From Sphingobium sufflavum (lineage in GTDB: Bacteria > Pseudomonadota > Alphaproteobacteria > Sphingomonadales > Sphingomonadaceae), in NCBI RefSeq assembly GCF_021403115.1, contig NZ_JAJSSH010000001.1, forward strand, positions 186,001 to 250,000: a stretch of 64,000 nt of DNA, read 5' to 3'. Below are positions 1 to 6,936 of the stretch, piece by piece. The position numbers were made by a program, and so were the translations under genes. Position 1 is the first letter of the stretch. Every line of letters begins with the position of its first letter. A model generated the notes under the pieces. The model made no database searches. It had not been told where the DNA came from and saw nothing but the letters and a program-made list of their open reading frames with translations.

Positions 1-1
1 C

Positions 2-769
2 TTCTCTGCCCATACCGGCGCGGACCTGCGCGCGGCCTTCCGCAGTATCGATAAATCGCTGGGCAAGAAGCCGCTGGGCTATATCCTCGACATGCGCTCC
101 AACCCCGGTGGCCTGCTGGACGAGGCGGTGTCCGTCTCCGACAGTTTCCTGGAAAAGGGCGTCATCGTGTCGCAGCGCGGCCGGGCGCGTGAGGATACGC
201 AGACTTATTTCGCGCGGCCGGGCGATGATGCCGGCGGCCTGCCCGTGATTGTGCTGGTCGATGCCGGGTCGGCATCGGCATCGGAGATCGTCGCGGGCGC
301 TTTGCAGGATCAGCATCGCGCGCTGGTTATGGGTGAGCGCAGTTTCGGCAAGGGCAGCGTCCAGACATTGCTCCCCATGTCGGCATCCAGCGCGCTGCGC
401 TTGACCACCGCGCGCTACTTCACGCCGTCGGGCCGGTCGGTGCAGGAAGGCGGCATTGAGCCGGACATCCTCGTGCCCCAGATTTCCGATCCCGATTATC
501 AGAAGCGACCCAAATATCGGGAAAGCGACCTGCGTCGCCACCTGATCGGCACCGCGAAGCTGACCAACAAGGAACTGGAAAAGGACGTCAACGTCGATCC
601 GCGTTTCTCCCTGACACTGGATGAGCTGAAGAAGCAGGGCATTGATGATTTCCAGCTCGACTATGCGCTCCGTACCATCCGGCGTACCGGACCGGGCGCG
701 GCCTTTGCTGCGGGCAAGCCCGTCACACCCGTTAAGCCCGCTACTACCGTGCCGGTGAAGCGCGACTGA
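2..769 (+). CDS. ctpA: S41 family C-terminal processing protease, 5'-truncated
   Basis: Only the C-terminal 255 residues are present; the gene runs in from before the window and the frame is open from base 2. The fragment covers the end of the PDZ region and the S41 protease core. GYILDMRSNPGGLL is the substrate-binding strand, GSASASEIVAGAL carries the nucleophilic serine, and ERSFGKGSVQ carries the lysine of the Ser/Lys dyad. S41 proteases of this type trim C termini of periplasmic proteins. The tail is basic and Pro/Val/Thr-rich, with no family motif. The stop overlaps the dsbB start (TGATG), so the two are probably co-transcribed. The family call is firm; the exact substrate is unknown. 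Confidence 0.93.
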   Translation, partial: FSAHTGADLRAAFRSIDKSLGKKPLGYILDMRSNPGGLLDEAVSVSDSFLEKGVIVSQRGRAREDTQTYFARPGDDAGGLPVIVLVDAGSASASEIVAGALQDQHRALVMGERSFGKGSVQTLLPMSASSALRLTTARYFTPSGRSVQEGGIEPDILVPQISDPDYQKRPKYRESDLRRHLIGTAKLTNKELEKDVNVDPRFSLTLDELKKQGIDDFQLDYALRTIRRTGPGAAFAAGKPVTPVKPATTVPVKRD

Positions 770-1281
770 TGCGTGCGCCGGGAATACGGATGGATCGGAG
801 CCTGTCGCGGGCGCGGCTGATCGCCATATTGGCGCCCAATGCCTTGCTCTGGGGTGCGATAGGTTTCCAGTATCTGGGCGGCCTGTCGCCGTGCCAGATG
901 TGCTACTGGCAGCGGTGGCCGCATCTAGCTGCCATTTTGCTGACGCTGGGCGCGATAGGGTTGCGAGCCAATCGCGGATTGAGCGCGATGCTGACCATGC
1001 TGTCGGCGTTGGCTATCCTGACAAGTGGGCTGATCGGCGGTTTCCATGCGGGTGTGGAGTATGGCTGGTGGGAAGGGCTGACGACCTGCGCGACTGGCCT
1101 GTCCGGCGGTGGTGGTGGCCAGTCGGCGCTGGATGCGATCATGAATGCGCCGCTGGTCCGCTGCGACGTCGCGGCTTGGAGCCTGTTCGGCATCAGCATG
1201 GCGGGTTATAATTTCCTGATTTCTGTAGTCGTCGCACTGGGCATCCTCACCCTTGTCAGTCGCTGGAAGGGCGGGGCATGA
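769..1281 (+). CDS. dsbB: Disulfide bond formation protein B (DsbB family)
   Basis: A 170-residue inner-membrane protein with four predicted membrane segments. The first periplasmic loop has the CxxC pair SPCQMCYW, followed by the conserved QRWPH. The second periplasmic loop has two more cysteines (TTCATG and VRCDVAAW). This arrangement is the DsbB signature: it re-oxidises DsbA and passes electrons to ubiquinone. The start at 769 gives a TGATG overlap with the protease; a second ATG eight codons in (at 790) is possible. The stop overlaps the next gene by four bases. The following coq7 makes ubiquinone, so the pairing is functionally sensible. Confidence 0.9.
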   Translation: MRAPGIRMDRSLSRARLIAILAPNALLWGAIGFQYLGGLSPCQMCYWQRWPHLAAILLTLGAIGLRANRGLSAMLTMLSALAILTSGLIGGFHAGVEYGWWEGLTTCATGLSGGGGGQSALDAIMNAPLVRCDVAAWSLFGISMAGYNFLISVVVALGILTLVSRWKGGA

Positions 1282-1817
1282 GCGTCGCGCGCCGTCCCGG
1301 CGAAAAGCCTTACGATCGTGCGGCGATGCTGCGCGTCGATCAGGCGGGCGAATATGGCGCGACGCGCATCTATGCAGGGCAGTTGGCCGTGCTGGGCGAC
1401 CGGCATCCGGCGGGCCGCCTGATCGCGGGCATGGCCGCGCAGGAGGAGCGCCACCGTGCTGCTTTTGACGCGATGCTGGCGCGGCGCAATGGTCGACCGA
1501 CCTTGCTCCAGCCGATCTGGCATGTCGCGGGCTTTGCCCTTGGCGCGGCTACCGCTCTGTTGGGACCGGAGGCGGCAATGGCCTGCACCAGCGCGGTGGA
1601 GACGGAGATCGACCGTCATTATAGCCAGCAATTGGAAGCGCTAGGCGATAGCGACCCGGAACTTTCCGAAGCCATTGCGGATTTTCAGGCGGAGGAGGTG
1701 GAGCATCGCGAGACCGCCATCGCGCAAGGTGCGGAGCGTGCGCCTGGCTATCCGTTGCTATCTGGCCTCATCCGTGCGGGATGCCGCGCCGCCATCGCGC
1801 TGTCCGAACGTATCTGA
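1278..1817 (+). CDS. coq7: Demethoxyubiquinone hydroxylase family protein (Coq7)
   Basis: A 179-residue di-iron protein. Coq7 hydroxylates demethoxyubiquinone late in ubiquinone synthesis at the inner membrane. The di-iron ligands are visible as a repeated pattern: DQAGEYGATRIY (Glu), QEERHRAAF (ExxH), the ETEIDRHY helix, and QAEEVEHRETA (second ExxH). Length matches bacterial Coq7 proteins of about 180 residues. It starts inside dsbB with an ATGA overlap, so translation is probably coupled. Family assignment is firm. Sphingomonads often use Coq7 in place of UbiF, which fits the inferred host. Confidence 0.92.
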   Translation: MSVARRPGEKPYDRAAMLRVDQAGEYGATRIYAGQLAVLGDRHPAGRLIAGMAAQEERHRAAFDAMLARRNGRPTLLQPIWHVAGFALGAATALLGPEAAMACTSAVETEIDRHYSQQLEALGDSDPELSEAIADFQAEEVEHRETAIAQGAERAPGYPLLSGLIRAGCRAAIALSERI

Positions 1818-1840
1818 TTTCGACCGGAGTCCTGCCTGTG

Positions 1841-2401
1841 ATGACCTGTTCCCCCGTCAAGACACTGATCGCCACCCTTGCGCTCGCCGTTGCATTGCCT
1901 GCCCTCGCCACAGCCGCGCAGGCTCAGGGTGGTCCGGTCGACCCCGCGACGGAGAAGGTCAAGCAGGTGATCGTCTATGGCGACGACCCTTGCCCTACCA
2001 GCGATAGCGGTGAGATTCTGGTCTGTGCGCGGATGAAGGAGAAGGATCGCTATCGCATTCCCACCGCGCTGCGCACCGACCCCAATGATCCCAAGGTGCA
2101 GAGCTGGCTGAACCGGGCGGAGGCCATCGAATATGTCGGCAAGTCGGGGACGGACAGTTGTTCTCCCGTCGGCGGTGGCGGCTTTACCGGCTGTTTCCAG
2201 ACGCTGGCCCGCAACGCGCGTGCGGAGAGGCGGACGCTGATGGGCGATGCGAACTGGTCCGATCTGGTCGCGGCGGAGCGCGCCAAGAGGTTGTCGGTGA
2301 TCGACGCGGATTCCGCGAAGATTGAGGCGGATGCGAAGGCGGAGGAAGCGGCTGCGGGACGAAAGGCGGCAGCACCGACGACGGCCACGCCCTATCCCTG
2401 A
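1841..2401 (+). CDS. Secreted protein of unknown function, sphingomonad type
   Basis: A 186-residue protein not recognised as a defined family. The first ~27 residues form a clear Sec signal peptide (KTLIATLALAVALPALATAA, cleavage near AQA-QG). The mature part has two cysteines near DDPCPTSDSGEILVCARM and two more around SCSPVGGGGFTGCFQ, so two disulfides are plausible. The C terminus is Ala/Lys/Glu-rich and probably helical. The ATG at 1841 is chosen over an upstream ATG at 1781 because the signal peptide starts there and GGAGT lies about 11 bases upstream. An intrinsic terminator follows. Its position behind dsbB fits a disulfide-bonded periplasmic protein, but that is inference. Confidence 0.75.
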   Translation: MTCSPVKTLIATLALAVALPALATAAQAQGGPVDPATEKVKQVIVYGDDPCPTSDSGEILVCARMKEKDRYRIPTALRTDPNDPKVQSWLNRAEAIEYVGKSGTDSCSPVGGGGFTGCFQTLARNARAERRTLMGDANWSDLVAAERAKRLSVIDADSAKIEADAKAEEAAAGRKAAAPTTATPYP

Positions 2402-2427
2402 AAGGGTCCGGTATCTGAGTTGCGAAC

Positions 2428-2453
2428 GGGCGGCCTCCATGGGCCGCCCTTTT
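2428..2453 (+). terminator. Intrinsic terminator after the dsbB-coq7 cluster
   Basis: Perfect 8-bp stem GGGCGGCC/GGCCGCCC with a 6-base loop, followed by TTTT and a further T-rich stretch. It sits 27 bases after the stop of the secreted protein. Confidence 0.85.
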
Positions 2454-2560
2454 CATTTCAAACCGGTCCCACTGTCAGTGGAAACCGTCTGGCTGTTTGC
2501 GCCATCCTGTCCTGAACAATAGTGACGCCGGGTGAGGGGAGAAAGGCTGCCACACATTCC

Positions 2561-2821
2561 TTACTGCTTCGGCGCGGCGCGGTTTGCTGCATCGCTGATG
2601 GCCGTCCCGGCATCGCGGGCTGCGTCATCGACCGATTCTGCCGCGCTGACGAGCGCGTCCGACTGGCGTTGTTCCCGGCTGTCTTGCGCGAACAGGAAAT
2701 AGGCGATGGCGGCGACCAGCGCGATGATGACGATCATGCCGATCATCAGCCCGCCATTGGATCGCCGTTCGATGACCGTGGTGCGCTGGACACCGTCTTC
2801 GGTCGTATAGCTGTTGGCCAT
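2561..2821 (-). CDS. Small single-pass membrane protein, function unknown
   Basis: An 86-residue protein with one strong membrane segment (GLMIGMIVIIALVAAIAYFLF). It has a short charged N-terminal side (VIERRSN) and an Ala/Asp-rich C-terminal side that looks helical. The start at 2821 is preferred over 2827 because GGAGGAGG lies six bases ahead of it, whereas it abuts the earlier ATG directly. No recognised domain. It lies downstream of the ScfR-like regulator on the same strand but 160 bases away, so it may have its own promoter. Confidence 0.7.
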   Translation of the reverse strand: MANSYTTEDGVQRTTVIERRSNGGLMIGMIVIIALVAAIAYFLFAQDSREQRQSDALVSAAESVDDAARDAGTAISDAANRAAPKQ

Positions 2822-2986
2822 TGTCATCCTCCTCCGTGGCGACTCGCGGCTAGAGCCATTGACTGGCGTACCGCGGTCGGAGAAAGCAGGAGGGGTTTGC
2901 CGACCGGCTCCGGCTTTCCGTGGCTGACTAAACCCCGCGCGATGGGGACGGTTCCGCCATGAAGGAAATCAATGGCTTCCGGTCCT

Positions 2987-4411
2987 TCAGTCGGTGCGGA
3001 AGGGGAAGGGGGACAGGCCGCGCTCCCGGTCGCTGAGGTCGAGCGAACGGCCGCGTGGCGGTGCGCTGCGTTGTGCGCAGTCGGGGATGCCGCAGGCCGC
3101 GCAGCCAAGGCCGATGGGAGTCGCCTCACCTGCGCGCAGGTCCAGTCCCCGCGCATAGACCAGCGGCGCGGCAAGGTCGGCCCTGATGCCGAGGATGACG
3201 CCGAATATCGGGCTGTCCGGGGCGGTGGCGAGACCCGGTCGCTCTACCGTGCGGCCTAGGGTGAACCAGCGTTCGCCGTCCTCCTCCCCGCCCTGCTGGC
3301 CAGCGCCCAGCACGACCAGATGCGTGCGGATCTCGCCCAGCCGTTCGAAGACGCGATGGACGCGCCACAGCGGGCATCGCCCTTCCGCCTCCACCAGTGG
3401 CGCGCTGCTGGCCCCGGCATAGCGTTTGGAAACCTGTCCAGCCCGGTCGATCCGCAGCATGAAGAAAGGCAGGCCGCGCGCGCCCACCCGTTGCAGGGTG
3501 GTGAGGCGGTGCGCTACCTGCTCGAACCCTGCGCCAAAGCGGCGTTGCAGCAGGAGTATGTCATAGCCTGACTGTTCGCAGGCGCGCAGGAAGCGGGCGT
3601 AGGGCATCATCATCGCGGCGGCGAAATAGGCGTTGAGATGGCGGCGATAGAGGCGTTCCGCAGTGCGATCGCCAAAGGCCGCGCCCGCGACCAGTGCGTC
3701 GATTTCCTGGCCCGCCTCATTCTGCGCCAGGATCGACGCGATCTGGAAGGTGCGGGCCGCCGGGTCGAGCATTTCGGAAAGCTGCACCTGCCGTGCGTGG
3801 AGGTCGAGGCGGCGAAGCCGGTCGGGCATGATGTCGGCGGGCAGGATGCGGATGGCGAGCTGGTGCCGGACGCGCAGCCGTTCCGCGATGGCGCCATAAA
3901 GGTCGCCCGCGCCCAGCCGCAGTTCGTCGGCCAGCGATTCCGCCGCCGCGTCCAGATCGGCGAAATGGTTGCGCCACCGTTCGATCTCCTGCCGCACGCG
4001 CGGCACCGGGGAAGCTGGCGCGTCGGCGGTCGCTTCTCCCCCGCCGTCGCCCTCGCGCATGCGGTCATAGGCGCGGGCGAATGCCTCCACCCCGCCGGGC
4101 GCGGCGGCCAGCCATTCCGCCATTTCCGCCCGGTCGATGCCGATGTCGGCGAAGATCGGATCGGCGAGGCGGCGGCGCAATCCCTCGATCCCGCCCGCCG
4201 GTTCCTCCGCCCCCAACCGCCGCGGGTCGATGTCGAAGCGGTCGGCGAGACGCAGGAGCAGGGCGGCGGTCAGCGGTCGCTGGTTGCGTTCGATCAGGTT
4301 GAGATAGCTGGGCGAGATGCCGACCGCATCGGCAAAGGCGACCTGCGTCAGGCTCTGCGCGCGGCGGAGGCGGCGGACGGCGTGGCCGGCCAGAAGTTTG
4401 GTTTCGGACAT
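2987..4411 (-). CDS. XRE-family regulator of acyl/acetate metabolism (ScfR/RamB-like)
   Basis: A 474-residue regulator of the short-chain-fatty-acid type. Residues ~1-65 are an XRE helix-turn-helix (RRAQSLTQVAFADAVGISPS, then YLNLIERNQRPLT). The middle holds the ImmA/IrrE-like domain with the sequence family seen in RamB, MccR and PrpC-type regulators. The C-terminal DUF2083 region ends with a cysteine cluster (GLGCAACGIPDC) typical of this family. RamB in Corynebacterium controls aceA and aceB, and this gene is divergent from aceA, so direct control of the glyoxylate shunt is a strong inference. The region between the genes carries two inverted repeats. Length is normal for the family. Confidence 0.88.
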   Translation of the reverse strand: MSETKLLAGHAVRRLRRAQSLTQVAFADAVGISPSYLNLIERNQRPLTAALLLRLADRFDIDPRRLGAEEPAGGIEGLRRRLADPIFADIGIDRAEMAEWLAAAPGGVEAFARAYDRMREGDGGGEATADAPASPVPRVRQEIERWRNHFADLDAAAESLADELRLGAGDLYGAIAERLRVRHQLAIRILPADIMPDRLRRLDLHARQVQLSEMLDPAARTFQIASILAQNEAGQEIDALVAGAAFGDRTAERLYRRHLNAYFAAAMMMPYARFLRACEQSGYDILLLQRRFGAGFEQVAHRLTTLQRVGARGLPFFMLRIDRAGQVSKRYAGASSAPLVEAEGRCPLWRVHRVFERLGEIRTHLVVLGAGQQGGEEDGERWFTLGRTVERPGLATAPDSPIFGVILGIRADLAAPLVYARGLDLRAGEATPIGLGCAACGIPDCAQRSAPPRGRSLDLSDRERGLSPFPFRTD

Positions 4412-4438
4412 GGTTTCATACCAACATGACCAACCAAA

Positions 4439-4459
4439 GCATGGGTTTTGGTCCCATGC
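4439..4459. promoter_or_regulatory. Inverted repeat in the ScfR-like/aceA intergenic region
   Basis: Arms GCATGGG and CCCATGC separated by seven bases, beginning 27 bases upstream of the regulator start. Either an operator or a short hairpin in the regulator leader. Confidence 0.45.
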
Positions 4460-4475
4460 GCCTGGTGGCGAAGAA

Positions 4476-4491
4476 TGTAAATATATTTACA
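4476..4491. promoter_or_regulatory. Perfect 16-bp palindrome, candidate operator for aceA and its regulator
   Basis: TGTAAATATATTTACA is a perfect palindrome in an unusually AT-rich stretch (4474-4510) of an otherwise GC-rich region. A third half-site-like ATTACA follows at about 4493-4498. It lies between the divergent regulator and aceA, 65 bases from the regulator start and about 270 from aceA. Binding by the regulator is inferred, not shown. Confidence 0.6.
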
Positions 4492-4684
4492 ATATTACAA
4501 GATTAACCGCGATCTATCAAACCCATTTACGCAGTTTTTTGACAAAATCCATGGCCCGACTCACCCCCGGCAGGCATTGAGGCTGCAACGGCGGATGGCC
4601 AGACACCCGGATACACCCAGACAGGCGCCAGATAAGCGCCAGAAGGTGTCAGACAGGCGATGGTCATCCCGCCCCCTTTCACGA

Positions 4685-4706
4685 CCCCGGCCTCCCACGG
4701 CCGGGG
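4685..4706 (+). other. Hairpin in the aceA leader
   Basis: CCCCGGCC/GGCCGGGG with a 6-base loop, about 58 bases before the aceA start. It has no T-run, so it is not a standard terminator; it may stabilise the leader. The remaining ~170 bases of leader hold short CAGACA/CAGATA-type repeats and no gene. Confidence 0.45.
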
Positions 4707-4763
4707 CCTTTCACAGCTACGGCCCTTCACCGGCCACAGCCTTTCGATGGAACGGACAGTCAG

Positions 4764-6362
4764 ATGACCTATCAGGACAAGATCGCGGCCAACGCCCGCC
4801 TCATCCAGAGCTTCAACGGCACCTGGGACGGCATCGATGCCGAGTCCGCCGCGCGCATGCAGATCCAGAACCGCTTCAAGACCGGCCTGGAGATCGCCAA
4901 ATACACCGCGAAGATCATGCGCGCCGACATGGCCGCCTATGACGCCGACAGCGCCAACTACACCCAGTCGCTGGGCTGCTGGCACGGCTTCATCGGGCAG
5001 CAGAAGCTCATCAGCATCAAGAAGCATTTCGGCACCACCAAGCGCCGTTACCTGTATCTGTCCGGCTGGATGGTCGCCGCGCTGCGCAGCGATTTCGGCC
5101 CGCTGCCCGACCAGAGCATGCATGAGAAGACCAGCGTCCCCGCGCTGATCGAGGAACTCTACACCTTCCTGCAACAGGCCGACCAGCGCGAGCTGGGCAT
5201 GATGTTCCGCGAAGTCGACGCCGCGCGCGAAGCCGGCAACGAGGTCGAGGCGCAGCGCCTGCTCCACGCCATCGACAATTATGAGACGCATGTCGTCCCC
5301 ATCATCGCGGACATCGACGCCGGTTTCGGCAATGCCGAGGCGACGTACCTGCTGGCCAAGAAGATGATCGCCGCTGGCGCCTGCGCGCTCCAGATCGAAA
5401 ATCAGGTTTCGGACGAAAAGCAGTGCGGCCATCAGGACGGCAAGGTCACGGTGCCGCATGAGGACTTCCTCGCGAAGATCCGCGCCTGCCGCTATGCCTT
5501 TCTGGAGATGGGCGTCGACGATGGCATCATCGTGGCCCGCACGGACTCGCTGGGCGCCGGCCTGACCAAGCAGATCGCTTTCTCCAAGGAGCCGGGCGAC
5601 ATTGGCGACCAGTATAACAGCTTCCTCGACTGCGACGAGATCGACCTGACGCAGGTCGGCAATGGCGATGTCGTCATCAGCCGCGACGGCAAGCTGCTGC
5701 GTCCCAAGCGCCTGCCGTCCAACCTGTACCAGTTCCGCACCGGCACCGGCGAGGATCGCTGCGTCCTCGACTGCATCAACTCGCTGCAAAATGGCGCGGA
5801 CCTGCTGTGGATCGAGACGGAGAAGCCGCATATCGAGCAGATCGCCGGCATGGTGGACCGCGTTCGCGAGGTCATCCCCAACGCCAAGCTGGTGTATAAC
5901 AACTCGCCGTCGTTCAACTGGACGCTGAACTTCCGCCAGCAGGTGTTCGACGCCTGGGTCGAAGCGGGCAAGGATGTTTCCGCGTTCGACCGTGCCCGCC
6001 TGATGAGCGTCGATTATGACACGACGGAACTGGCGATCGAGGCTGACGAGAAGATCCGCACCTTCCAGCGCGATGCCGCTGCGCGGGCCGGTATCTTCCA
6101 CCACCTCATCACCCTGCCGACCTATCACACGGCCGCCCTGTCCACGGACAATCTGGCCAAGGAATATTTCGGCGATGCGGGCATGCTCGGCTACGTCCTC
6201 GGCGTCCAGCGTCAGGAAATCCGTCAGGGCATCGCCTGTGTGAAGCACCAGAACATGTCCGGTTCGGACATTGGCGACGACCATAAGGAATATTTCGCTG
6301 GCGAGGCGGCCCTGAAGGCCGGTGGCAAGCACAACACGATGAACCAGTTCGCCGCGGCCTGA
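4764..6362 (+). CDS. aceA: Isocitrate lyase, large form
   Basis: A 532-residue isocitrate lyase, which splits isocitrate into glyoxylate and succinate in the glyoxylate shunt. The length and the catalytic loop KQCGHQDGK match the Pseudomonas-type large isocitrate lyases rather than the ~430-residue E. coli form with KKCGH. Other family landmarks are the metal-binding IADIDAGFGN, the ARTDSLGA segment and NNSPSFNW. The start at 4764 follows a long leader of more than 300 bases. The divergent ScfR/RamB-like gene is the likely regulator. A hairpin and then a 56-residue gene follow on the same strand. Acetate or fatty-acid growth is the expected role. Confidence 0.95.
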   Translation: MTYQDKIAANARLIQSFNGTWDGIDAESAARMQIQNRFKTGLEIAKYTAKIMRADMAAYDADSANYTQSLGCWHGFIGQQKLISIKKHFGTTKRRYLYLSGWMVAALRSDFGPLPDQSMHEKTSVPALIEELYTFLQQADQRELGMMFREVDAAREAGNEVEAQRLLHAIDNYETHVVPIIADIDAGFGNAEATYLLAKKMIAAGACALQIENQVSDEKQCGHQDGKVTVPHEDFLAKIRACRYAFLEMGVDDGIIVARTDSLGAGLTKQIAFSKEPGDIGDQYNSFLDCDEIDLTQVGNGDVVISRDGKLLRPKRLPSNLYQFRTGTGEDRCVLDCINSLQNGADLLWIETEKPHIEQIAGMVDRVREVIPNAKLVYNNSPSFNWTLNFRQQVFDAWVEAGKDVSAFDRARLMSVDYDTTELAIEADEKIRTFQRDAAARAGIFHHLITLPTYHTAALSTDNLAKEYFGDAGMLGYVLGVQRQEIRQGIACVKHQNMSGSDIGDDHKEYFAGEAALKAGGKHNTMNQFAAA

Positions 6363-6371
6363 CGGCCACGG

Positions 6372-6405
6372 CTGGGGCCGGTTCACCATAGGGACCGGCC
6401 CCCAG
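6372..6405 (+). other. Stem-loop between aceA and the 56-residue gene
   Basis: CTGGGGCCGGT pairs with ACCGGCCCCCAG (one bulged C), loop of 11 bases. The following bases (AATTTCAGG) are not a T-run, so this looks more like a partial terminator or mRNA-stabilising hairpin at the 3' end of aceA. Confidence 0.5.
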
Positions 6406-6434
6406 AATTTCAGGACGAAGAGAGGAGTAAGTCG

Positions 6435-6605
6435 ATGACGGATACGACGACAACGAACGAACCCACCCGCTCGCGCGCGGTCTTCTCCACGGAGGATTTC
6501 GCCCTGCTGAAAGTGGCGGTCGCGGATTACCTCCAGAAGATTCAGGATACGCCGGAATCGCTGAAATATGGTAATCTGTATCATCGCCTTGGCCGCCTTG
6601 GCTGA
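6435..6605 (+). CDS. Small protein downstream of aceA, function unknown
   Basis: A 56-residue frame starting at an ATG with a good ribosome site (AGAGGAG) eight bases upstream. The protein begins with a Thr/Asp-rich segment, then a hydrophilic amphipathic stretch (FALLKVAVADYLQKIQ), and ends LYHRLGRLG. There is no signal peptide or membrane segment. It lies 72 bases after aceA on the same strand and before a strong terminator, so it probably shares the aceA transcript. No known family recognised. The ribosome site, codon pattern and position support a real gene. Confidence 0.65.
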   Translation: MTDTTTTNEPTRSRAVFSTEDFALLKVAVADYLQKIQDTPESLKYGNLYHRLGRLG

Positions 6606-6684
6606 GCCACGGCCGGGGACCGAATATTGCCGGGCCGCCGATAGATAAAAGGCCGGGCAAGAGTCCGCTGGGAGAGGATGGCTG

Positions 6685-6725
6685 AAACCCGTCGTGCCGG
6701 TAAGGTGCGGCGGGTTTTGGTTTTT
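6685..6725 (+). terminator. Intrinsic terminator closing the aceA transcript
   Basis: AAACCCGTCG pairs with CGGCGGGTTT (one wobble), 14-base loop, followed by TGGTTTTT. Confidence 0.75.
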
Positions 6726-6827
6726 CCGCAGGGTTCGCCGCCGGTCGAAAGCATCCGCCGCGACAGGAAAGCGATTGCCTTTGCGCCCTGTGCGCCAATA
6801 GGGAGGGGGCCTGACCAAGGAGGCCCG

Positions 6828-6932
6828 ATGGCGCTGGATCGCGAGCTGCAAGACTGGGAACAGACGGCGGTTCCCGCCACCGGGGCGGGGCCGTGTGCCG
6901 CGCCGATACCGCCCCTGCCTGCGATAGGGTGA
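6828..6932 (+). CDS. Possible 34-residue leader peptide before the peptidase
   Basis: A short frame (MALDRELQDWEQ...) with an exact AAGGAGG four bases before its ATG, ending four bases before the start of the prolyl oligopeptidase. The peptide has no domain and ends Pro/Ala-rich. The ribosome site is better than that of the peptidase, so it could couple translation; it could equally be chance. The rest of the 6606-6936 interval holds only the terminator. Confidence 0.3.
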   Translation: MALDRELQDWEQTAVPATGAGPCAAPIPPLPAIG

Positions 6933-6936
6933 GCGC

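Noticed and set aside
4764..6362. 2-methylisocitrate lyase instead of isocitrate lyase
   Set aside because: The length of 532 residues and the KQCGHQ loop fit the large isocitrate lyase group; 2-methylisocitrate lyases are about 300 residues.
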